Source of the DNA: Actinomycetota bacterium
GTDB lineage: Bacteria; Actinomycetota; Actinomycetes; Nanopelagicales; Nanopelagicaceae
Length of the DNA: 31,983 nt
Reading direction: 5' to 3'
Assembly: GCA_010032085.1 (NCBI GenBank)
Contig: RGYL01000001.1
Location: 1-31,983, forward strand
Positions 23,298-30,680 of the stretch are shown here, piece after piece. The notes beneath the pieces were generated by a model, which saw nothing but the letters and a program-made list of their open reading frames with translations, was not told where the DNA came from and made no database searches. Made by a program: the position numbers and the translations under genes. Within the stretch, counting starts at the first letter, position 1; every line of letters starts with the position of its first letter.

Positions 23298-24401
23298 TTG
23301 CCCAAAATACTTCTCCTGACAAATGACTTCGGTCCTCGCGCCGGCGGGATTGAGACCTTCATTATTGGCTTACTTGAGCGGCTACCAAAAGGTGAAGTTC
23401 TCGTCTATACCTCAAAGCAAAGTGAAACGGTCGAATACGATCGGAATTGGTTAGATGATTTTGGCGTAGAAGTTTTCCGCGATAAAGCGAAGATATTGCT
23501 TCCAACCCCGAGAGTTATTAGGGCGGTCCGCAAGTTGATTAGGGATCGAGATATTGAAGTTATTTGGTTTGGAGCGGCCGCCCCTCTTGCCTTGAGTTCA
23601 AGATGGCTACGGATCCACAAAATTAGGAAATTGGTCGCTCTCACTCATGGCCATGAAGTGTGGTGGTCAAAAATTCCACCCTTCTCATGGTTGATGCGAG
23701 AAATGGCAAGAAATGTCGATCACTTTGGTTATTTAGCTGAATACACCGCTAACGCATTAGCTCGGGTAATTCCTAGGGAAAAACTTAAGAAGATCGCACC
23801 AGGAATAGATATATCGCACTTCATTCCTCATCCCATGGAGCGAGTTCGGCCAACCATAATTTCTGTGGGAAGACTTGTTCACCGTAAAGGCCAAGACCGA
23901 TTAGTCGAAGCGCTACCAGCCATAAAGAGAGTAATTCCTGATGTGGAGTTGGTTTTTGTCGGTGAAGGTCCTCATAGAAAAGAGTTAGACCAGTTAGTAA
24001 AAAAGTTTGGCCTCGAGAGCTCCGTAAGATTTATCGGCCGCGTCAACTACAAGGAGCTGCCAAGATATTTTGCGCTCGGTGATGTTTTCGCAATGCCATC
24101 TCGCGATCGACTCTTTGGGTTAGAGGTAGAGGGGTTGGGAATCGTTTACCTGGAGGCGAGCGCCTGTGGGTTACCGGTAATAGTGGGCAATTCTGGAGGA
24201 GCTCCAGATGCGGTAATTGCAGGCGAGACTGGATTTTTAGTGGATGGAAATAATGTGCCTGAGATAGCAGCTCGCGCGATTGAACTTCTTCAAGATAGTA
24301 ACTTGCGGGCGCGCCTTGGTGGCCGGGGTAGAAATTGGGTGGAATCGGAGTGGAACTGGGATATTTGGTCAGCGCGATTTAACGAGTTACTTCGGCAATA
24401 G
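23298..24401 (+). CDS. pimB: GT4 glycosyltransferase, PimB'-like mannosyltransferase
   Basis: GT-B fold transferase, 367 residues, closest in my memory to PimB' (Rv2188c and the Corynebacterium homologue), which adds the second mannose from GDP-mannose to phosphatidylinositol mannoside at the inner face of the membrane. Shared blocks are LLLTNDFGPRAGGIETFI at the start, VIWFGAAAPLALSS, LTHGHEVWWS, the phosphate-binding SVGRLVHRKGQDR and the GT4 signature EVEGLGIVYLEASACGLPV then GNSGGAPDAV. Where PimB' usually reads RTRGGGLDVEG, this protein reads RDRLFGLEVEG, so acceptor choice may differ. The start is TTG. It overlaps the response regulator convergently by 15 bases. Confidence 0.88.
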   Translation: MPKILLLTNDFGPRAGGIETFIIGLLERLPKGEVLVYTSKQSETVEYDRNWLDDFGVEVFRDKAKILLPTPRVIRAVRKLIRDRDIEVIWFGAAAPLALSSRWLRIHKIRKLVALTHGHEVWWSKIPPFSWLMREMARNVDHFGYLAEYTANALARVIPREKLKKIAPGIDISHFIPHPMERVRPTIISVGRLVHRKGQDRLVEALPAIKRVIPDVELVFVGEGPHRKELDQLVKKFGLESSVRFIGRVNYKELPRYFALGDVFAMPSRDRLFGLEVEGLGIVYLEASACGLPVIVGNSGGAPDAVIAGETGFLVDGNNVPEIAARAIELLQDSNLRARLGGRGRNWVESEWNWDIWSARFNELLRQ

Positions 24402-24884
24402 TCCAGCTGCTCGCGCTGCGTTAATTGCTTTGACTCGATTTGCCACTCCAAGTTTTCGATAGATAGCGGCTAGGTGAGTTTTCACCGTTGCCTCACTTAC
24501 AAAAAGCGCTTTTGCCATCTCAGTTATCGTCATACCGGTAGGCAGAATCTCAAGAATTTCAAGTTCGCGAGCCGTAAGTCCATAATCCTTATTCCTAACT
24601 TGAATTAGATTTGTCGCTCTGCGGACATTAAAGCTAAGTGGCGATTTGCAACTTAGCTCGATTGCTTCAATTAATTGAATTATGGGAGAGCTTTTCTCTA
24701 CAAATGCGCTCGCCCCGGATTGCATGCAAGCATCTATCTGTTCAGCATGGTTTGAAAAGGTAAGTGCAACAATCCCTAGCTTCTGATCGCGCGCCCTTGC
24801 CCAGGCGATTACCTCAAGACCGCTTCCGTCAGGAAGATGGAGATCGACTACTATCGAATTCGGTTTGTGATGCGGAATTTGCAC
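24387..24884 (-). CDS. NarL/LuxR-type response regulator lacking its first strand (probable remnant)
   Basis: DNA-binding response regulator, 165 residues from the first usable start (GTG 24884). The receiver keeps the phospho-acceptor Asp (D14, IVVDLHLPDGSG) and the later VALTFSNHAEQIDACMQSGASAFVEKSS; a LuxR/GerE helix-turn-helix follows (about 103-160, LTARELEILEILPTGMTITEMAKALFVSEATVKTHLAAIYRKLGV). The same frame stays open upstream to 24999 and encodes HFRTGLRRALVGHQTLEIVGEA, clear receiver alpha-1/beta-2 sequence, but with no start codon and no beta-1 strand with the acidic Asp pair. Thus the normal 5' end appears lost. Truncated protein from an internal start, or a pseudogene, are both possible. 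Confidence 0.8.
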   Translation of the reverse strand: MQIPHHKPNSIVVDLHLPDGSGLEVIAWARARDQKLGIVALTFSNHAEQIDACMQSGASAFVEKSSPIIQLIEAIELSCKSPLSFNVRRATNLIQVRNKDYGLTARELEILEILPTGMTITEMAKALFVSEATVKTHLAAIYRKLGVANRVKAINAARAAGLLPK

Positions 24885-24952
24885 AATAGCTTCACGCTTT
24901 GAAGCTGCTTCACCGACTATTTCGAGGGTTTGATGCCCAACTAGGGCTCTCC

Positions 24953-25321
24953 TTAAGCCAGTTCTAAAATGATTTGCGCTAGCACATTTTCGGTTCGCTC
25001 ATCCAACTTCTCAAGCGGCGAGGAAACCTCGATATCTAGATCTACAAGAAGTTCACGGACCTCTTCAACGGCATCCTTGATTGATAACCGCTCGAGTAGA
25101 TACAACTCATCTCTTAAATCATTTGTTAGATCAATAAGATCTAAGCGGGCCTGGCGGATTAGCCTGCGATTAGTGTTTGATAAATCGGGATCGCCAATTA
25201 CTTCATCAAGCTTGTAACCTAAGGAAATTAACTGCTGCGCCGGCCCATCGTGGAGTCGGCGCGCAAGTTCTAAACGCTCGCTTCTATTACTATCGTCTCT
25301 TTTAGGCAAAGAGTTCGGCAA
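24953..25321 (-). CDS. Sensor histidine kinase lacking the ATPase domain (probable remnant)
   Basis: A 122-residue HisKA_3-type fragment. The phosphorylatable His24 is in LARRLHDGPAQQLISLGYKL, followed by the second dimerisation helix (LIRQARLDLIDLTNDLRDELYLLERLS) and KDAVEEVRELLVD. The protein stops at ENVLAQIILELA, which is where the N-box of the HATPase_c domain would begin, so it cannot bind ATP by itself. It has no membrane segment. The TTG start overlaps the fadD stop by 20 bases, so it is probably transcribed behind fadD. The 3' end overlaps, in another frame, the start-less receiver coding sequence of the next gene, suggesting a deletion joined the two genes. Confidence 0.75.
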   Translation of the reverse strand: MPNSLPKRDDSNRSERLELARRLHDGPAQQLISLGYKLDEVIGDPDLSNTNRRLIRQARLDLIDLTNDLRDELYLLERLSIKDAVEEVRELLVDLDIEVSSPLEKLDERTENVLAQIILELA

Positions 25322-27104
25322 TCTCTGCCGAAAACTCTTTATGAACTACGTGACGCTTAACCGATAGTTTTGCTGTTAATTGCCCGCCCGCAATTGTGAA
25401 GTCAACTGGAAGAATCTTGAACTTCCTTATTGACTCCGCCTTACTTACGGCTTTATTAGCTTCATCTACAGCAGTTTGTATGACTGAGATTAAGTCAGGA
25501 TCGTTAACGAGATCTGGAACAGTAGCGCCCTCTTTCTTGTTCGCTACTAACCAAGGCTTAATTGCTTCAGGATCGATGGTCACAAGTGCCGCAATAAAGG
25601 GCTGATTGTCGCCAACAACGATGCATTGGCTTACTAGTGGGTGCGCACGGAGACGATCTTCAAGAACTGCTGGCGCAACATTCTTTCCACCTGATGTGAC
25701 AATCAATTCCTTCTTGCGTCCAACGATGTAAAGAAAACCTTGGTCATCTAGTTTGCCAAGATCACCGGAGCGGAAATATCCATCTTCGGTAAACACTTCT
25801 TTGTTTGCAGCGTCGTTCTGCCAATAGCCTCGCATTACGATCGGCCCCTTAATCAAAACTTCACCATCATCTGCAATTTTGATAGTGGTTCCAGGGATTG
25901 GTCGGCCAACCGAGCCAACGCGATGTGCTGTTGTGAGATTTAGGGTTGCGCCAGCTGTAGTTTCCGTTAATCCATATCCTTCAAGAACACGTACGCCAGC
26001 ACCTCTGAAGAAGTGACCGAGACGTTCCCCAAGCGGCGCTCCGCCAGATATTGCTGCTTCGACTCTTCCACCAAGGGCGTGGCGAATCTTTGAGAAGACC
26101 AACTTGTCGAAGAGCGCATGCTTAGCCTTTAGACCTAGGGGTACTTTGCCCTCATCCTGCGCCTTGCTGTATTCGATCGCAATGGCGGCTGCTTTCCTGA
26201 ATATCGAACCTTTACCAGCGGCGTCAGCTTTTGCTTCTGCGCTGTTGTAAACCTTTTCGAAAATTCGAGGTACTGCAAGTACGAATGTCGGTTTAAATGA
26301 GGCGAGATCGGTAGTTAGACGACCCAGCACATCACCACAGTGCGCTAGATGAAGTCCAGCACGAATTGATCCGATTTGAACCATTCGACCAAAGACGTGA
26401 GCAACGGGGAGGAATAGGAGAGTCGATCCGCCAGGTTTCATAAATAGATCCTTTGCGCCCATCACTACGTTGCTACATTCAGAAAGGAAGTTGCCATGCG
26501 TAAGTTGGACGCCCTTAGGTTTACCGGTAGTACCTGATGTGTAAATCAATGTAGCTAAGGTGTCCGGAGTCAACGCTTCGCGGCGACGATCAATCTCAGT
26601 ATCAGGAATATCTTTTCCAAGATAAGCGAGTTGCGCGAGAACGTTCTCTGTCATCGTCCAACAATTCTTAGTGTAAGCAGGAAGAATCGGAGCCACTAAT
26701 TCTTTGAGTTGTGGTGTTTCTACGATAATTCCAACGGAGTGTGAGTCGGTAAGGATCCAATCAACCTGCTCAGCAGATGATGTTTCATAAATTGGAACAG
26801 TTACTCCACCAGCAAACCAAATCGCAAAATCCAAAATTGTCCACTCATACCTAGTGCGCGCCATGATTGCGACGCGATCACCTATTTCAACGCCAGATGC
26901 AATCAAACCTTTTGCAGTCGCGCGTATCTCCGCTTCCAACTCGCGAGCAGTAACTGGTTGCCAGCCATCGCCAAGAGGTCTTGAGACCATAATTCTTTCT
27001 GGCTCGAACCATGCGCGTTCGGCAACTAAGTTGGTTAGATTCCCAGCGGTGGCTGCAGGCTCTAGCGCTGGTGCGAAGAACTGATTAAGGGTGGCTGTTG
27101 TCAT
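25302..27104 (-). CDS. fadD15: Long-chain fatty-acid--CoA ligase (FadD15-like)
   Basis: Adenylate-forming enzyme activating long-chain fatty acids with ATP and CoA, membrane-associated in the cytoplasm. From ATG 27104 it has 600 residues, as I recall for mycobacterial FadD15. The P-loop YTSGTTGKPKG is at 188-198, the adenylate motif LEGYGLTETTAGATLNLT is near 380, YFRSGDLGKLDDQGFLYIVGRKKELIVTSGG follows, and the C-terminal GGQLTAKLSVKR has the late lysine. A longer reading from 27185 adds 27 unrelated residues and would overlap the divergent gene; the -10 box TATTTT (27111-27116) supports 27104. It could feed both beta-oxidation (fadA/fadB) and phospholipid synthesis. It is divergent from the SRPBCC gene. 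Confidence 0.94.
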   Translation of the reverse strand: MTTATLNQFFAPALEPAATAGNLTNLVAERAWFEPERIMVSRPLGDGWQPVTARELEAEIRATAKGLIASGVEIGDRVAIMARTRYEWTILDFAIWFAGGVTVPIYETSSAEQVDWILTDSHSVGIIVETPQLKELVAPILPAYTKNCWTMTENVLAQLAYLGKDIPDTEIDRRREALTPDTLATLIYTSGTTGKPKGVQLTHGNFLSECSNVVMGAKDLFMKPGGSTLLFLPVAHVFGRMVQIGSIRAGLHLAHCGDVLGRLTTDLASFKPTFVLAVPRIFEKVYNSAEAKADAAGKGSIFRKAAAIAIEYSKAQDEGKVPLGLKAKHALFDKLVFSKIRHALGGRVEAAISGGAPLGERLGHFFRGAGVRVLEGYGLTETTAGATLNLTTAHRVGSVGRPIPGTTIKIADDGEVLIKGPIVMRGYWQNDAANKEVFTEDGYFRSGDLGKLDDQGFLYIVGRKKELIVTSGGKNVAPAVLEDRLRAHPLVSQCIVVGDNQPFIAALVTIDPEAIKPWLVANKKEGATVPDLVNDPDLISVIQTAVDEANKAVSKAESIRKFKILPVDFTIAGGQLTAKLSVKRHVVHKEFSAEIAELFA

Positions 27105-27110
27105 GGCTAA

Positions 27111-27116
27111 AAAATA
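27111..27116 (-). promoter_or_regulatory. -10 box (TATTTT) of the fadD gene
   Basis: TATTTT on the minus strand lies six bases before ATG 27104, giving a leaderless transcript that may continue into the kinase and regulator genes. Confidence 0.5.
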
Positions 27117-27143
27117 GCGGTAGAGGGCTTCTTCGGGAAGAGG

Positions 27144-27149
27144 TAGCCT
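27144..27149 (+). promoter_or_regulatory. -10 box (TAGCCT) of the SRPBCC-glucokinase pair
   Basis: TAGCCT lies six bases before ATG 27156, identical in sequence and spacing to the box of the NlpC/P60 gene. It forms a divergent pair with the fadD box 27 bases away. Confidence 0.6.
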
Positions 27150-27155
27150 CCCGCC

Positions 27156-27593
27156 ATGGCCAATAACTCTTCGAATTCCCAGCAAATTGAAGCCCCTGCC
27201 TCAGAAGTGGCTCAAGTTCTAGTCGATCTAGAAAAGTATCCGACCTGGTCCTCCGCCATAAAGAGCGTTGAGGTAAGTGAGCGAGATGGATCGGGACGGC
27301 CTACTAAAGCGACGGTAAAGATTGAAGCGGGAGTTTTGAAAGATCGGGCCACTTTGAATTATGACTACTCGGATTTTCCCAATTCAATCTCATTCTCGCT
27401 AGAAGAAGCTGATTTGATGACTGAGATGACCGGCAAATACAGCATTGAAGATAACGGCGATGACACCACAAAGGTCACATACGAGTTAAATGTACGAGTT
27501 GCGTTGCCAGTACCTGAGATGATGCGAAAGAAACAAGAGCTGGCAACAATCGATGCTGCGCTTGCTCAACTCAAGAAGAAGTTTGAAGGTTAA
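27156..27593 (+). CDS. SRPBCC (polyketide cyclase/START-like) family protein
   Basis: A 145-residue protein with the SRPBCC lipid-binding fold, matching the Rv2185c family in length and position next to fadD15. Family features are IEAPASEVAQVLVDLEKYPTWSSAIKSVEV at the N-terminus, a run of antiparallel strands (KVTYELNVRVALP) and a long C-terminal helix (EMMRKKQELATIDAALAQLKKKFEG). Such proteins bind hydrophobic ligands; the linkage to fatty-acid activation and mannolipid synthesis suggests a lipid ligand, which is inference. The stop codon abuts the glucokinase start (TAAATG), so the two are co-translated. Confidence 0.9.
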   Translation: MANNSSNSQQIEAPASEVAQVLVDLEKYPTWSSAIKSVEVSERDGSGRPTKATVKIEAGVLKDRATLNYDYSDFPNSISFSLEEADLMTEMTGKYSIEDNGDDTTKVTYELNVRVALPVPEMMRKKQELATIDAALAQLKKKFEG

Positions 27594-28538
27594 ATGACTT
27601 TTGACATTGGTATCGATGTCGGAGGTACCAAGGTCCTTGCCGGCGTCGTCGACTCTCAAGGAAAAATAATTGAGAAGCTCCGTCGCGAGACGCCGATTGA
27701 AGGCGGTAATTCGCTCACCAAAGTTATCGCCGAGATGGCTAATGAACTTAAATCAAAACATGACGTGCAAGGAATAGGTGTTTGCTCCGCGGGATTCTTT
27801 GCTCCGAATCGAAGAAAGATAATTGCTAACCCAAATATAGCTAATTGGAATGGTGTAGAGCTTGCCGATGAACTTGAAGAGTTAATTTCGCGCCCCGTTG
27901 TTCTGGAAAATGATGCCAATGCTGCGGCTTGGGGTGAGCGACAATTTGGCGCAGGTAAAGAATCTGATGAATTGGTCTTACTCACTATTGGTACAGGCCT
28001 TGGCGGAGGGTTAATCACTGCTGGAAAGATTTTCCGAGGATCACGTGGCGCTGCCGCAGAATTTGGACATATGCGCGCAGTCCCAGATGGACACCTCTGT
28101 GGTTGCGGATTGCGTGGTTGCTACGAGCAATATGCATCGGGTACGGCGCTGATGCGCCATGCGCGAGAATCCATCGCTGCATCGCCTGATCGAGCGCGCG
28201 CTCTACTTGCGAGAGGAAATGGAACACTCGATGGACTCACCGGCGAGCACCTCACTGCTGCGGCGAAAGATGGCGACCCAGTTGCGATTGCTGCCTTTAA
28301 TACAACTGGATATTGGATCGGAGTTTTGGTCGCAACACTTGAAGCAGCGCTTGATCCAGCGAAGGTAGTAATTGGTGGGGGAGTAATCGCAGCCGGAGAA
28401 ATCTTGCTTCGTCCCATTCGTGAATCAATGTCACAACATTCTCTATTTCGAGGTAAGCGCGAGCTACCGGAACTAGTGGCTGCAACCTTGGGAAATGATG
28501 CCGGGCTTATTGGCGTTGCCAACATCTCCCGCTATTAA
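27594..28538 (+). CDS. glkA: ROK-family glucokinase
   Basis: Sugar kinase of 314 residues, probably phosphorylating glucose with ATP (or polyphosphate). The phosphate-1 motif IGIDVGGTKVLAGVV is at 5-19, the substrate base is in VVLENDANAAAWGE, EFGHM carries the ExGH motif, and the ROK zinc site is CGCGLRGCYEQYASG. The adenosine motif KVVIGGGVIAAGE is present. In other actinobacteria glkA also lies next to this SRPBCC/fadD block and can mediate glucose repression. The ATG directly follows the stop of the SRPBCC gene. The gene converges on the oxidoreductase with a four-base overlap. Confidence 0.94.
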   Translation: MTFDIGIDVGGTKVLAGVVDSQGKIIEKLRRETPIEGGNSLTKVIAEMANELKSKHDVQGIGVCSAGFFAPNRRKIIANPNIANWNGVELADELEELISRPVVLENDANAAAWGERQFGAGKESDELVLLTIGTGLGGGLITAGKIFRGSRGAAAEFGHMRAVPDGHLCGCGLRGCYEQYASGTALMRHARESIAASPDRARALLARGNGTLDGLTGEHLTAAAKDGDPVAIAAFNTTGYWIGVLVATLEAALDPAKVVIGGGVIAAGEILLRPIRESMSQHSLFRGKRELPELVAATLGNDAGLIGVANISRY

Positions 28539-29521
28539 TCGTTATTTTCAAAGGGATACTTGAGATCTATCTGATAGCGGATCTCATCCATACAGTCCAT
28601 GATTGCGAGTGACTCGTCATGGGACATCAAAGGGCTTTCAATAGCTCCGCTTCGAACTATCTCTGCAAAGTGATCAGCCTGTTCACGGATTCCGTGACCT
28701 TGATAGTTAGCTGGAATTTCTTGAGTCGCCTCTCCATCGATAATCACACGCATTGAAGTTGGAGTATAGAAATTACTATCTACCTCAATTCGCCCACGTG
28801 TCCCGATAATTTTGGCGGTACAAGGAGTTCTCACCTCTAAAGTCGTGGTCATAATTGAGTGCTGTCCAGATACATAACTAAAAATGAATGAAGTCTGGGC
28901 ATCAACGCCAGTGTCAGTTTTTATCGAAGTAGCCATCACAGAATCTGGATCACCAAGGATCATGAAGGTTAGAGAGATTGGATAGATTCCTAAATCAAGA
29001 AGCGCACCGCCCGCTAACTCTGGCGCATGAAGGCGATAGTAAGGATTGGCAGGAAGTGCTTGGCCGTGATCGGCATAGATTGCAACAAGTTCACCTAATT
29101 CACCAGACGCTACGACTTCGCGGATTACTTGGTAGGTTGGCAAAAATCGACTCCACATCCCTTCCATTAGCGCGACGTGATTCGCTCTTGATGCGGCAAC
29201 CATCGCTTCTGCCTCTTTAACATTTACCGCGAAGGGCTTCTCGCAAAGAACCGGCTTCCCGGCATTGAGCGCGAGTATGGAATTTTCGGCATGGAGAGTG
29301 TGCGGCGTGGCCACATAGATTGCATCTACATCCGATTCAACTAAGGCTTCATAACTTCCATAGGGTTGAGCAGAAAACTCCGCTGCAAAACTCTCCGCTT
29401 TACCAATTGTTCTAGAGCCAACTGCGCCAATCTCGTGGCCGGGCAGAAGCTGTAGGTCGCGCGCGAAAGTCCGGGCGATTCCCCCTGTGCCCAATATTCC
29501 CCAACGGAAGGATTCAGACAT
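28535..29521 (-). CDS. Gfo/Idh/MocA-family NAD(P)-dependent oxidoreductase
   Basis: A 328-residue dehydrogenase. The N-terminal Rossmann domain (about 1-120) has GILGTGGIARTFARDL, DAIYVATPHTLHAENSILAL and the conserved EKPFAVN; a C-terminal alpha/beta domain (about 125-328) has the typical YPISLTFMILGDPDSV and a histidine-containing GHGIREQADHFAEIV. Relatives oxidise sugars, inositols or trans-dihydrodiols. The substrate is not identifiable; proximity to glucokinase makes a sugar likely. The ATG overlaps the hydrolase stop by one base (TAATG), so the two genes are coupled. Confidence 0.92.
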   Translation of the reverse strand: MSESFRWGILGTGGIARTFARDLQLLPGHEIGAVGSRTIGKAESFAAEFSAQPYGSYEALVESDVDAIYVATPHTLHAENSILALNAGKPVLCEKPFAVNVKEAEAMVAASRANHVALMEGMWSRFLPTYQVIREVVASGELGELVAIYADHGQALPANPYYRLHAPELAGGALLDLGIYPISLTFMILGDPDSVMATSIKTDTGVDAQTSFIFSYVSGQHSIMTTTLEVRTPCTAKIIGTRGRIEVDSNFYTPTSMRVIIDGEATQEIPANYQGHGIREQADHFAEIVRSGAIESPLMSHDESLAIMDCMDEIRYQIDLKYPFENND

Positions 29522-30621
29522 TAGAGCGCAACCCCATCTCCATCATCTTGCTCCGGCTTCATCTGCCAGAAAAAAGTTGTAACTCCAGCTAGAAGCGCGA
29601 GTAGCCCAGGCCAAATTCCCAAACCCAAAGGATCAAAGGAAGAAACCTGATTGATAAGTATGTAAGCGGGGCCCAAAGTGACACCCAACAGCGCTCCTCG
29701 CTGTATTGATGTGAGCGTCGGTAAGGCTCGGTTATCTCCTTGATATTTTTCAGCCGCATCAATATTTTCAAGTTCATCGAGAAAAGTAGTAGGAGCTGAT
29801 TGATCTAACTCAAGACCCTCCACTATCGAGGCAAATTCCTCATTGATAGTTGCACTCTCATCGCCCAATGAAACTTGTCCAGTAAGGACATCGGTCATGA
29901 AAGTATGGCTTTCCTCAATTAAAACGCCACACTCATAATCTAGAGCGACATTGTGAAATGACTCTTCAAAAATTACTTCGCGAATATCGACTGAGGAGAT
30001 ATTTTCGATAACAAATTCTGAGTTCTTCGGATCGACAACATGATCGTTAACGGAGTAACCAATCATGAGCGGGGCGTTAATAGAAACTAAATCTTGCTGT
30101 GCCACTCGCCACAGTTCCTGTAAGGAATGAAGCGCCTTTAGCGGTGTACGTCCGTAGCTGTGCCGCGGGGGATTAGGCGCCGCTACATCGGTACCACGAC
30201 CTTTAATCGATGGGATCAAGTACTTTAGTAAAGGAACAAACTTCATTATTAATCGACTATCACCAATCGAGGGATTTACAAGAATCAATCCTTCAATCTC
30301 GCGGCCAAATTTCCGAGTGAGCCGAATTGAAAGTGCACCACCCATAGAAAATCCCGCAATAAAAATACGGCGATGGCGCTTACGTAATTCAATAAATGAG
30401 CTTTCGACTTCGGAATACCAGTCTTGCCATTTAGTCTGGTTCATCTCGGGCCAAGATGTTCCGTGTCCGGGCAACCGAGGAACTTTTACCGTGAATCCCT
30501 TTTTGTGAAGGCCCTCAGCCCAAGGGCGAATGGATGCGGGTGAGCCAGTAAATCCATGGATCATAAGTACGGCAATCTCTCCGCCTAAGAGCTCAAATGG
30601 CTCAGCGTGAGGAATGCTCAT
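29521..30621 (-). CDS. Alpha/beta hydrolase (carboxylesterase/monoacylglycerol lipase type) with C-terminal membrane hairpin
   Basis: Serine hydrolase of 366 residues. The alpha/beta domain (about 1-250) opens with AVLMIHGFTGSPASIRPWAEGL, contains the nucleophile S92 in AGFSMGGAL, an acid at D193 or D197 (YSVNDHVVDPKN) and H223 in EESFHNVALDYE, like Est30-type esterases and monoacylglycerol lipases. An acidic linker (about 250-300) leads to two hydrophobic helices (about 308-326 and 334-352) and a charged tail, so the enzyme is probably held at the inner face of the membrane. A CACTAT box lies seven bases before the ATG. Lipid esters are likely substrates given plsC and fadD nearby; this is inference. 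Confidence 0.9.
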   Translation of the reverse strand: MSIPHAEPFELLGGEIAVLMIHGFTGSPASIRPWAEGLHKKGFTVKVPRLPGHGTSWPEMNQTKWQDWYSEVESSFIELRKRHRRIFIAGFSMGGALSIRLTRKFGREIEGLILVNPSIGDSRLIMKFVPLLKYLIPSIKGRGTDVAAPNPPRHSYGRTPLKALHSLQELWRVAQQDLVSINAPLMIGYSVNDHVVDPKNSEFVIENISSVDIREVIFEESFHNVALDYECGVLIEESHTFMTDVLTGQVSLGDESATINEEFASIVEGLELDQSAPTTFLDELENIDAAEKYQGDNRALPTLTSIQRGALLGVTLGPAYILINQVSSFDPLGLGIWPGLLALLAGVTTFFWQMKPEQDDGDGVAL

Positions 30622-30668
30622 GCGCCCGATAGTGTCACAAAGTTGTACCTAGAATCCAAAAGAGGCTC

Positions 30669-30674
30669 TAAATT
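30669..30674 (+). promoter_or_regulatory. -10 box (TAAATT) of the PlsC-like gene
   Basis: TAAATT lies six bases before ATG 30681 and fits the leaderless pattern. Confidence 0.45.
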
Positions 30675-30680
30675 AGCGTC

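Noticed and set aside
24885..24958. AAGGAG at the kinase stop as a Shine-Dalgarno for a full-length response regulator
   Set aside because: The motif is coding in the receiver frame (Leu-Arg-Arg), and no ATG, GTG or TTG in the regulator frame follows it until 24884; the nearby TTG is in a different frame and soon meets a stop.
27105..27185. N-terminal extension of the fatty-acid CoA ligase to 27185
   Set aside because: It would overlap the divergent SRPBCC gene and its promoter; 600 residues from 27104 fits the family length I recall.
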